From Fimbriimonadaceae bacterium (GTDB lineage: Bacteria > Armatimonadota > Fimbriimonadia > Fimbriimonadales > Fimbriimonadaceae), in assembly GCA_019694835.1 (NCBI GenBank), contig JAIBBE010000240.1, positions 1 to 37,755 on the forward strand: a stretch of 37,755 bases of DNA. The letters run 5' to 3'. A program made the position numbers and the translations under genes. Positions 22,801 to 29,952 of this stretch are shown here, in pieces (the first letter of the stretch is position 1; each line of letters starts with the position of its first letter). The notes below the pieces were generated by a model. That model was not told the origin of the DNA and searched no databases. It was given only the letters and a program-made list of their open reading frames with translations.

Positions 22801-23682
22801 GTGGAACACCGCTGGGGTTTGGACTTGGGAGGTACGAAGGTCGAGGGGGCGATTCTGGCCTCACACGATGGTCCGGACACGCTCGTAAGGCTGCGCGAGG
22901 ACACTGAAGCTGACCGAGGATACGGCCACATCCTCGAACAAATCGACAAGGTCGTGGGTCGGCTCGAAAGCGAGAGCGGCCTCAGGCGCCCGGCGCGCAT
23001 CGGCATTGGAACCCCAGGAAGTCGCGACCCATAGACCGGACTGATGCGCAACTGCAACTCGACCGCGCTTAACGGCAAGCCGCTCCACGCGGACCTTGAG
23101 CGACTTCTCGACGTGGAAATCGCCTTGGCCAACGACGCAAATTGCTTCGCTTTGGCAGAAGCCCGGTTCGGGGCCGCGAGAGACCATCGCGTCGTGTTCG
23201 GGGTGATCATGGGAACGGGAGTCGGTGGAGGCATCGTCGTCGATGGCCATGTTCTGACCGGGCCGAATGGCATTGCCGGGGAGTGGGGGCACGTCCCTCT
23301 TCCGGGTGTCACGGACCCCAGGCCGTGCTACTGCGGGAAATCTGGGTGTGTCGAAACCGTGATCAGTGGTCCAGCCATCGAACGGGAGTTCCTTCAGAGA
23401 ACAGGCAGGCGCCTCACGCTGAAGCAGATCGTGGCCGATCCCGTGTCATCTGACACCTTAGAGAGCCTCTATTCGAACTTCGGCAGAGCCTTGGCCGTCG
23501 TGATCAACCTCTTGGACCCGGATGCCATCGTTCTGGGGGGAGGGGTCGGCAATGTCGAGGGGCTTTACACACGGGGACGCACGGAAGTCGCCCGCCACGT
23601 CTTTCATCCCGACTTTCGCACCCCGATCCTTCGACCGGAGCTGGGGGACAGTGCCGGTGTCATCGGGGCCGCACTGCTATAG
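22801..23682 (+). pseudogene. ROK-family sugar kinase interrupted by an in-frame amber codon
   Basis: The two halves lie in one reading frame and form a complete ROK kinase of 293 codons. Visible motifs are WGLDLGGTKVEG (phosphate 1), GTGVGGGIVVDG (phosphate 2), GEWGHVPLP, and the zinc motif CYCGKSGCVET. A TAG at codon 78 (23032-23034) falls inside the conserved GTPGSxDPxTGLMRN region, where relatives carry an amino acid. Such enzymes phosphorylate glucose or amino sugars. Possible causes are a recent nonsense mutation, a base-call error, or amber suppression. The start is GTG 22801. If the codon is real, a second start at ATG 23044 would give only the carboxy half. Confidence 0.85.
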
Positions 23683-24198
23683 GGTGGGCAGGCTGATCTC
23701 TTCTTTGCCGTCCGCTGCCGCGCATGCAGAACAATCCTCATCGACGCCGAAGAGGTGTACTCCGGGGATGGTCTTGCGCAGAATATCGCGCACGACAGCA
23801 GACTCCTCATCGGTGAGGTGACGACCGAAGTGACGCTGCACCGCCTCACGGTAATGCGGCCACGCCGCTTCTCGCGCGGCAAGGCCTTCGGGGGTGAGGA
23901 TCGCATAGGTCGCTCGCCGGTCGCGTTCGCAGGTATGCCGGAACACATAGCCGAGGCTCTCCAGGCGATCAACGAGGCGGGTGATTCCGCTCGGGCTGAG
24001 GATGACCGCGTCGGCCAGATCGCTCATGCGCATCCGCCGGTTTGGTGCGTGTTCGAGCGTGAGAAGCACGTCGTAGAGCTCGATCGCCATACATCCGCGC
24101 TCGCTCAGATCCTTTTCGATCTTTCGCATGAGCATGGTCGTGCTCACCAAGACCGCTACCCATGCCTCTTTTTGAACTTGTCCGAGGCAATCTGCCAT
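23677..24198 (-). CDS. MarR-family transcription regulator
   Basis: The 173-aa protein has a winged helix-turn-helix of the MarR type. MRMSDLADAVILSPSGITRLVDRLESLGYV covers the recognition helix, and ERDRRATYAILTPEG forms the wing. It is probably a dimeric DNA-binding repressor that responds to a small molecule. An acidic tail contains two cysteines (CSAC), possibly redox-sensitive. I chose ATG 24198 with TAAAAT (24205-24210) just upstream, implying a leaderless message. It follows the DUF2087 gene by 4 bp and its end overlaps the ROK gene by 6 bp. Confidence 0.9.
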   Translation of the reverse strand: MADCLGQVQKEAWVAVLVSTTMLMRKIEKDLSERGCMAIELYDVLLTLEHAPNRRMRMSDLADAVILSPSGITRLVDRLESLGYVFRHTCERDRRATYAILTPEGLAAREAAWPHYREAVQRHFGRHLTDEESAVVRDILRKTIPGVHLFGVDEDCSACAAADGKEEISLPTL

Positions 24199-24202
24199 CA
24201 AA

Positions 24203-24505
24203 CTATTTTACTCCGCAAGCATTTGGATCATTCGCATCGGGACGCCAATACACGCGACAGTCGCGCGTGCGTTGTAGCCAACCTCGGTCAACGAGTTCAC
24301 GTCGCAAGAAGGCCGGATCGTGGAAAGCATGGCGGTGATTCAGGATCTCGTTGACTTCGCGCTCTGTGTATTGTCTTCTCGTCTCGAAACCTTCGAGCAT
24401 GTAGCGGAGTATGTCAAGTCGTCGCTGACGATGTCGCTTCGCCGGCCAGACTTTGATCCGCTGGGCTTCGTCGCAAAGAGGTGCAATGTCTTGAGTCATG
24501 GCCAT
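24203..24505 (-). CDS. DUF2087-domain protein
   Basis: The protein of about 100 aa carries the DUF2087 domain: RHRQRRLDILRYMLEGFETRRQYTEREVNEIL, then FLRRELVDRGWL and RVYWRP. DUF2087 occurs alone or fused to helix-turn-helix domains and is thought to bind or modulate regulators; its biochemical role is not established. It precedes the MarR gene in the same direction by 4 bp, so they are probably co-transcribed. ATG 24505 is my choice; ATG 24499 is equally possible. Confidence 0.85.
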   Translation of the reverse strand: MAMTQDIAPLCDEAQRIKVWPAKRHRQRRLDILRYMLEGFETRRQYTEREVNEILNHRHAFHDPAFLRRELVDRGWLQRTRDCRVYWRPDANDPNACGVK

Positions 24506-24553
24506 TAGCTTACGTGATCGCTCAGCGCGGTCCCAAGGACCTCTCCAAACCAC

Positions 24554-24585
24554 GAAGCCCCTCCTGCAATCGCGGGAGGGGCTTC
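24554..24585. terminator. Hairpin terminator
   Basis: GAAGCCCCTCC and GGAGGGGCTTC form an 11-bp perfect stem with a 10-nt loop. It follows the 24602-25318 gene on the minus strand and lacks a strong T tract. Confidence 0.7.
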
Positions 24586-24601
24586 TCGGCGAAAATGCAG
24601 A

Positions 24602-25318
24602 CTAATCCGTTCGGGTCATCTTGGCTTTCGCCGCCATCGGAGGCACGCCGTCCTGGAACACGACATTCTTCATCTCGACGTCCATCTTGACGAGGTCGCC
24701 GGTGGCAGCATCGAGCCATGCCGTGCCCTTGGCCGAAGTCGGCATGTCGCCTTTGGTCTCCGTATACGTGTAGCTGACCTTGTAGCAGTCCCACTTACCG
24801 ACCTTCTCAGCGCCAACGTAGCTGTACTTGGCGGTAGCAGGAACTCCGCCGCCCTTTTCGCCCTTGACCTCGCGGGTCCAGGTGTCCCCAGGTTTGACGG
24901 AAGCGCTTGGGTAGACGAAAGCGTTCATCTGCTCAAGGCGACGGTTCTCCTGACCGCTCGAAGATTTCACCGAGATGAGTTCGCCGTCAGGTGCGAACGT
25001 GCTGGTCGATGTCTCGTCGCTGGCCGGGGCCGGAAGCTCATTGCCGTCGAGCGTGATCTTCATGTTGCTGGTCTTGCCCTCGACGACGACCTCCTTGTCA
25101 CTGACCGACTTCACCGTGTTGGCGAGGGTCATGGTGACCTTGATCTTCATCGGGCCTTGGCCGAAATCGCCTTCTGCGTCCACGTCCATGCTGTACTTGG
25201 CGGTGGCGCCGACCTTGGGCTGCCAAGTGAGCTTAACTTCGCCTTGGCCAGCGATGGCGGGAAGGGCGGTGACAAGGGTGAGCGCGGCAAGCGCGCCAAA
25301 CATGCGGTTGAGTTTCAA
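24602..25318 (-). CDS. Exported protein of unknown function
   Basis: The 238-aa product has a clear signal peptide: MKLNRMFGALAALTLVTALP, cleaved after AIA. The mature part is rich in Lys, Asp, Gly and Thr and beta-strand alternation (MKIKVTMTLANTV, MKITLDGNE), with one YPSASVKPGDTW phrase. It probably folds as an extracytoplasmic beta protein; I recognise no enzyme motif. The start is TTG at 25318, because GGAGGA stands 6 bp upstream and the protein then begins with the signal. Earlier frames add non-signal residues. Confidence 0.72.
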   Translation of the reverse strand: MKLNRMFGALAALTLVTALPAIAGQGEVKLTWQPKVGATAKYSMDVDAEGDFGQGPMKIKVTMTLANTVKSVSDKEVVVEGKTSNMKITLDGNELPAPASDETSTSTFAPDGELISVKSSSGQENRRLEQMNAFVYPSASVKPGDTWTREVKGEKGGGVPATAKYSYVGAEKVGKWDCYKVSYTYTETKGDMPTSAKGTAWLDAATGDLVKMDVEMKNVVFQDGVPPMAAKAKMTRTD

Positions 25319-25399
25319 GTTGGGTCCTCCGTAATATGCGCGCTCAAACGCGAGCGTCACTCATACAATACTCGTTTGGAGGCCCTTGGTTTCGTAAAT

Positions 25400-26089
25400 T
25401 TATGACTTTGGCTTATGATTCCAGGCCCTTAGAAGGGTCAGGACGAGAAGAATGAGGCTGAGAGCAGCCCAGCAGACCGCCCAGACAATCGCGGGCACCA
25501 TCGTGGCTTTCTGCATCAGCGCGGCGTCACTTTGGATCTCTGTTACCGCCGTGATCTTGAGCAAGGTGAGAATGGAATAGCCTGCATTAAGGCACTGCAT
25601 GACGCCGATGAACTGAGACGCGAAAATGACTGAGCTGGCTTTGAGGAACTTCGCGAGCGCGACGAGGATTGCGATCCAGGCGAGCCCCGAAACGATGCCG
25701 ACCCAGTCGCCACGTACATAGAGGACCATGCTCAGCGAGAGGGCAACGGCCAGTACGATCAACGTCGCCCGCGCACCCCGCTCGCTCCGAGAGAAGAAGA
25801 TCATCGCGGCTCCGACGATCGAACTGCCGACGTAGCCTGCCGACGCCACCACGGTCAGCCAGCCGCCGTACACCGGCGTTACCCCGCTCCCGCTCTGGAA
25901 GACCAGGATTTCCTTCACCGATCCACCGGTTGCGATTGCGGCGACCGCATGGCAGAGTTCGTGGATGTGGGTGTTCAGGTAGACCAGCGGCAGGAGGACG
26001 AGCCGACCCACCGGCACCATCCACAGGAGAAAAGCAGCACCGCTCGCGAAGAGGAGCAGCGACTGATCCCGGCGCAATCGATCGGCCAT
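25400..26089 (-). CDS. M50-like membrane metalloprotease
   Basis: The 229-aa protein is an integral membrane protein with about six hydrophobic segments. Residues 43-47 are HELCH, matching the HExxH zinc motif, in the family-typical setting LNTHIHELCHAVAAIATGG. This is the pattern of the M50B-like group, whose members cut other membrane proteins or act in regulated proteolysis. A second zinc-ligand motif is not obvious. It stands alone after the exported protein gene. Confidence 0.85.
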   Translation of the reverse strand: MADRLRRDQSLLLFASGAAFLLWMVPVGRLVLLPLVYLNTHIHELCHAVAAIATGGSVKEILVFQSGSGVTPVYGGWLTVVASAGYVGSSIVGAAMIFFSRSERGARATLIVLAVALSLSMVLYVRGDWVGIVSGLAWIAILVALAKFLKASSVIFASQFIGVMQCLNAGYSILTLLKITAVTEIQSDAALMQKATMVPAIVWAVCWAALSLILLVLTLLRAWNHKPKS

Positions 26090-26202
26090 GCCCTATCTTA
26101 CGCGGGTGCCAACACTGGGGTTCAAAGTCCCTTCGCGATCCAGTGTACTTTTGCCATCCCGGCGATCCTCCAAAGACCCGGCGAATCCCCTCCCCTCATT
26201 CA

Positions 26203-28056
26203 TCAATCATCCGACCAGAATCGCATCGGAACCGGACTCAGCGGAGGTCGTACTTCCGGTTCCTGCCATCCCTTGATCAGCCTGAGCGCGGAGCTACAAA
26301 TCCTGCCTTGGCACGCTCCCATGCCGCATCGCGTGTGCAGCTTCGCCGACCTGGCGTCGGTTTCGCCGTCCAGCGCACCGAGGGTCACGTCTTCGCACCG
26401 ACAGAGGGTCGTGCTGGCGTCAGCGAGGCAACGGACCTCGGGCCGAAGGGCGAAGGTCTCGCCGAGCAACGCCGCGAACTCTCGCTCTCGCCGTCGCTTG
26501 GGCAGGAGGGCGCGAGCTTCGGCCAGCGCCCCCGCCGCATGCAATCCAGCGATTCGCCCCTCGACGAGGGCTGCGTCGACTCCGCCAATGCAGACCATTT
26601 CGCCCACTGCATACACTCCCCCCGTGGCGCGGCCGGCCCGCCCGCGCTGGGACGAGTTCGAGGTCTGCCACGAGTCTTGCGGCCACGATCCGCCGGTGTG
26701 GCCGGGTTGATGAATGGTTTGCCCCGGCTCCGTCAAGTTCGCAGAGACTTCTGAAACTGGCAGAACCCTGGTGCACAATCCATCACCAGGGCCACCCTCC
26801 GGCTCCTGCCAGTCGCGGGCTTTCGGAGCAATTCGGGTCTCCATGAACTCAGAGACCACCACAGCGCCATCCCTCGTCTCACACCCCAACAGCCGGGCCA
26901 GCTCGCTGTTTGGGGTCAGGCCGTAGCCGACGGCCAGGATGTCGCATTTCTCCCGCCAGGTGCGTTTGCCATCGGTCATCTCGACCTCCTCGACCCGATG
27001 ATCACCCAGCGCCCGAGTGACCCAAGTTCCCGCCCGGTATGGCGCAGGAGCGACCGACCAGTGATAGGTGAGACCCTGAATCGCCTTCGCGGGATACGGC
27101 AGGAGCCGAAGAGTAAAACGAGCGAGCTGACCTAGCGACGTCTGCTCGCAGATCGATGCCAGTTCCGCACCACGCTCCGCCAAGCTCGCCGCGACCGCCA
27201 GCAACAGCGGCCCCGAACCCGCGACGACCACCCGCTGTCCCGAGACATCCAGGCCGTTCTTGGCCATCGCCTGAAGTCCGCCGACTCCGACGACTCCCAG
27301 CAACGTCCAGCCGGGGAAAGGCAAGAAGACCTCGCGTGCACCGGTTGCGAGAATCACGTTTCCCGCCACGATCGTTACTCGCTCACCATTCGTCCCGACC
27401 AAATCAAGGGTCCATTCTCCATTCTGCTTGTACGCGTCGACTACCGAATAGCCAAGCAGCAGATCAGCGCCCCCTCCATCTAAGAGCGCCCTCGCCTCCC
27501 GGTTCTCCTGCCCTCTATCCGCTCGCCAGATCTGGCCGCCTGGTCTCGGGTTGTCGTCGATGAGAACAACTGAGGCACCCTTCTCGCTCACCGCTCGCGC
27601 CGCCGCGAGCCCCCCCGGCCCTGCGCCAATAACTGCGACTGCACAGGTCGACTCCGGCTCCCCTCTCCTGCGCCCAGAGGATTCGGCACGGGGCTCGCTT
27701 GGCGGCGGAGGAGAGGGGCTGGGGGAGAGGTGTCGGGGAGAGTGCAATCTTAGCTCGTTTGAAAGGTCAAGGCCTAGTTCAGAGGCTTGCGAGCGCGGGC
27801 AAGATGCCCGCGCCACGATGTTCATGCCCTCTCGGACCGGCAGTTGGCACGTCCGGATATGAGGCTGGCCGTCGACTTCAGCGCGGCACTCGAAGCACAC
27901 CCCCATTCCACAGACCGGCCCACGCGACTGGCCGAGCACCGAGGTGCGACAGAACGGAACTCCGACACCTTGCGCATGCGCGATCGCGGTGAGGGCTGTC
28001 CAGCCAGACGGAACTCGATACACGACCCCGTCCACAAAGACCGTCACCTCACGCAT
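26203..28056 (-). CDS. Ferredoxin-FAD-BFD fusion oxidoreductase with repeat insert
   Basis: The 617-aa protein combines several domains. Residues 1-80 are a Fer2_4 [2Fe-2S] ferredoxin (C49, C54, C57 and C70). From about 138 comes an FAD/NAD(P) oxidoreductase (GAGPGGLAAARAV, GSGPLLLAVAASLAERG). Residues 549-590 form a BFD-like [2Fe-2S] site (CRCED, then RCGMGACQGRIC). In relatives such as opine oxidase, HcnA/B and hydroxyproline dehydrogenase these are usually separate subunits; here they are fused. Residues 84-134 are encoded by A and F repeats, and residues 421-453 by a decayed E repeat, both in frame. It forms a complex with the neighbouring DAO-type subunit and overlaps it by 8 bp. Confidence 0.88.
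   Translation of the reverse strand: MREVTVFVDGVVYRVPSGWTALTAIAHAQGVGVPFCRTSVLGQSRGPVCGMGVCFECRAEVDGQPHIRTCQLPVREGMNIVARASCPRSQASELGLDLSNELRLHSPRHLSPSPSPPPPSEPRAESSGRRRGEPESTCAVAVIGAGPGGLAAARAVSEKGASVVLIDDNPRPGGQIWRADRGQENREARALLDGGGADLLLGYSVVDAYKQNGEWTLDLVGTNGERVTIVAGNVILATGAREVFLPFPGWTLLGVVGVGGLQAMAKNGLDVSGQRVVVAGSGPLLLAVAASLAERGAELASICEQTSLGQLARFTLRLLPYPAKAIQGLTYHWSVAPAPYRAGTWVTRALGDHRVEEVEMTDGKRTWREKCDILAVGYGLTPNSELARLLGCETRDGAVVVSEFMETRIAPKARDWQEPEGGPGDGLCTRVLPVSEVSANLTEPGQTIHQPGHTGGSWPQDSWQTSNSSQRGRAGRATGGVYAVGEMVCIGGVDAALVEGRIAGLHAAGALAEARALLPKRRREREFAALLGETFALRPEVRCLADASTTLCRCEDVTLGALDGETDARSAKLHTRCGMGACQGRICSSALRLIKGWQEPEVRPPLSPVPMRFWSDD
26700..26796. repeat. E repeat inside the flavoprotein gene (decayed copy)
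   Basis: The right arm CTGGTGCACAAT-CATCACC and its flanks CTGGCAGAACC and GGCCACC match 21866-21909 closely. The left arm GGGTTGATGAATGGTTTGCC is diverged. It encodes about 32 residues of the reading frame. Confidence 0.75.
27657..27730. repeat. A repeat inside the flavoprotein gene
   Basis: Same unit as 18425 and 33101, with a private centre, in antisense to this gene. It lies exactly between the ferredoxin and FAD domains and encodes a proline/serine-rich linker. Confidence 0.85.
27788..27815. repeat. F repeat inside the flavoprotein gene
   Basis: GCGCGGGCAAGATGCCCGCG is a palindromic unit that matches, in the reverse orientation, 19773-19800. Confidence 0.55.
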
Positions 28057-29098
28057 GAGCCATCACCTCCCGTCTAGGATCAAACGGTTTGGGATCGAGG
28101 AAAGGGGTCCGCCCGTGCACCAGTTCTGCGATCAGCCGACCGGTCGCGGAGGCGGTCGTGATGCCGAGGCCCTCATGGCCCGCCGCCACCCAAACATTCT
28201 CCTCCCACTTGCCGATGAGAGGTAGGTGATCGGTGGTCGCGGGCCGGAAGCCGACCCAGGTGCGAATGACTTGCGTATTCGCCATCGCGGGCACCATCTC
28301 AATCGCTGAGTTAACCATTTGGTTGATAACATCCTTGCGAATCGCAGCATCCCAGCCCACGAACTCCCGTGATGAGCCAATGATGATCTGACCGGTGGTT
28401 CGGGGCTGGAGATTGAACGCCACCGACGAATCCGAGCCGCCATGCGCGCTCTTGAGATAGCCAAGTTCAACCAATTGGTGAGAAATCAAGCCCGGATAGC
28501 GATCGGTGATCATCAGGTGTCCTTTCCTGGGACGAATCGGAAGATCGGAAATCAAGTCCGGACTCCACGCGCCAAGCGCAACAACCACTGGACCAGCAGG
28601 CAACTCAAAAACCTCGCGACACACGAATGAGATCCGCGGATGCTGGAGAAGCTCAACGCAGGCCTTCGGCGCATAGATCACCCGGTCCCCAGGAACCCAC
28701 AAACCACCCGTCAACCCTGGGCGCAACAACGGCTCGGCCTCATAAAGCCCGTCTGCATCCAAAACCTCCGCCCGCAAGCCAAACTTCGCATACTCATCTC
28801 GCTTCGAGGCACACGCCGCCATTTCCTCGTCATCCGCCGCGATCCAAATCGTCCCACACCGATCATCCTCGCAATCCAGACCAGGCAAAAGGTCTTCCCA
28901 AAGGGCAAGTGACGCCGAGGTCAGGGCAAGCTGGGCATCCGAATCATCCATCGCGACCAAATGCCCCATCCCGGCCCCGGTCGCGCCGAGCCCAGGGGGT
29001 CGGCGATCCACTACCGTCACCCGCAATCCGGCTTCGGCGAGATAGTGAGCGCAGGCCGCGCCGACGATGCCGGCCCCCAAGACGGTGATATCGCTCAC
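28049..29098 (-). CDS. FAD-dependent D-amino-acid/opine-type dehydrogenase subunit
   Basis: The 349-aa protein is a DAO-family flavoenzyme, with dinucleotide motif ITVLGAGIVGAACAHYLAEAG at the amino terminus and the terminal signature WVAAGHEGLGITTASATGRL. Such subunits oxidise the amine bond of a D-amino acid or opine and pass electrons to the ferredoxin-flavoprotein partner. Both partners are adjacent here (overlap of 8 bp). Substrates could be D-amino acids, hydroxyproline or opines; I cannot tell. It overlaps the dapF gene by ATGA. Confidence 0.88.
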   Translation of the reverse strand: MSDITVLGAGIVGAACAHYLAEAGLRVTVVDRRPPGLGATGAGMGHLVAMDDSDAQLALTSASLALWEDLLPGLDCEDDRCGTIWIAADDEEMAACASKRDEYAKFGLRAEVLDADGLYEAEPLLRPGLTGGLWVPGDRVIYAPKACVELLQHPRISFVCREVFELPAGPVVVALGAWSPDLISDLPIRPRKGHLMITDRYPGLISHQLVELGYLKSAHGGSDSSVAFNLQPRTTGQIIIGSSREFVGWDAAIRKDVINQMVNSAIEMVPAMANTQVIRTWVGFRPATTDHLPLIGKWEENVWVAAGHEGLGITTASATGRLIAELVHGRTPFLDPKPFDPRREVMAHA

Positions 29099-29952
29099 CC
29101 CAACAGGTTACCGGCGAACACCTCTTCGGCACGAGACGCGGCAGCGATCGGGGCGTCCCAGCGGGCCATTTCGACCCGCACATCGCCGCCTGGGTTCTGG
29201 ACCACGATCTCGCCGCCTCGTCCGGTCCGCCGGAACCACGCAGCCGCCGCCGCACTGCTTCCGGTGCCACATCCCAATGTCTCGCCCGCGCCGCGCTCCC
29301 AGATTCGTATGACCAGCCGCTCTGCCTCAAGTGATCCGGGTTCCCGAACCCAGATCACGCTCGTTCGCTCGGGAAACAGGGGATGATGCTCGAGAAGCTG
29401 GCTCAAGTGCTCAAAGCGCCCATCGGCGGGCAGTTCGGGGACGAAGATGACGGTGTGGGTGCTCCCCGTCGTCAAACTGGAAATCTCGAGAACTTCATCG
29501 CCAACCGATAGCGGAGTTTCAAACTTCTCCTGGGAGCCCTCGGTTAGGGGGACGGAACGAGGGTCGAATGACGCGGTCCCGATGATCGTGCGAACTTGCT
29601 TGGCCGACGGGTGCCCCTCGATGTCGTCAACTTCGGCCGGGACCACATGGCCCAGATGCGCGATATCGAACGCACGACCTGAGACCAGCCCGTGAATCAC
29701 CGCATGAGCTGCCGCAGACCGCAGACCGTTACCACAGAAGTCCTCACTGCCATCCGGGTTGAACATCCGCATGCGGAGACGGTCGCTTTCCTGGCCGAGC
29801 GCCAGAAGTCCGTCGCTCCCAACCCCAAATCGGCGTCGTGAGACGTCGCGCGCGAGATCGGGAAGCTGACGATCAGCGTCGGTGAAGTCGTCGAGATGGA
29901 CCAGCACGAAGTCGTTGCCGACCGCTTGAACCTTCCAAAAGGGGATTTTCAT
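29095..29952 (-). CDS. dapF: Diaminopimelate epimerase (DapF-type)
   Basis: The predicted 285-aa protein has both catalytic cysteines: C73 in NPDGSEDFCGNGLR and the second in ERGAGETLGCGTGSS (about 219). The KVQAVGNDFVLVHL start and MFNPDGSE are typical. It interconverts L,L- and meso-diaminopimelate for lysine and peptidoglycan without cofactor. Its placement beside a D-amino-acid-type dehydrogenase hints at a related amino-acid epimerase instead, but the motifs are standard for DapF. I chose ATG 29952 because the family-typical start follows at once. It overlaps the upstream gene by ATGA. Confidence 0.9.
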   Translation of the reverse strand: MKIPFWKVQAVGNDFVLVHLDDFTDADRQLPDLARDVSRRRFGVGSDGLLALGQESDRLRMRMFNPDGSEDFCGNGLRSAAAHAVIHGLVSGRAFDIAHLGHVVPAEVDDIEGHPSAKQVRTIIGTASFDPRSVPLTEGSQEKFETPLSVGDEVLEISSLTTGSTHTVIFVPELPADGRFEHLSQLLEHHPLFPERTSVIWVREPGSLEAERLVIRIWERGAGETLGCGTGSSAAAAAWFRRTGRGGEIVVQNPGGDVRVEMARWDAPIAAASRAEEVFAGNLLG

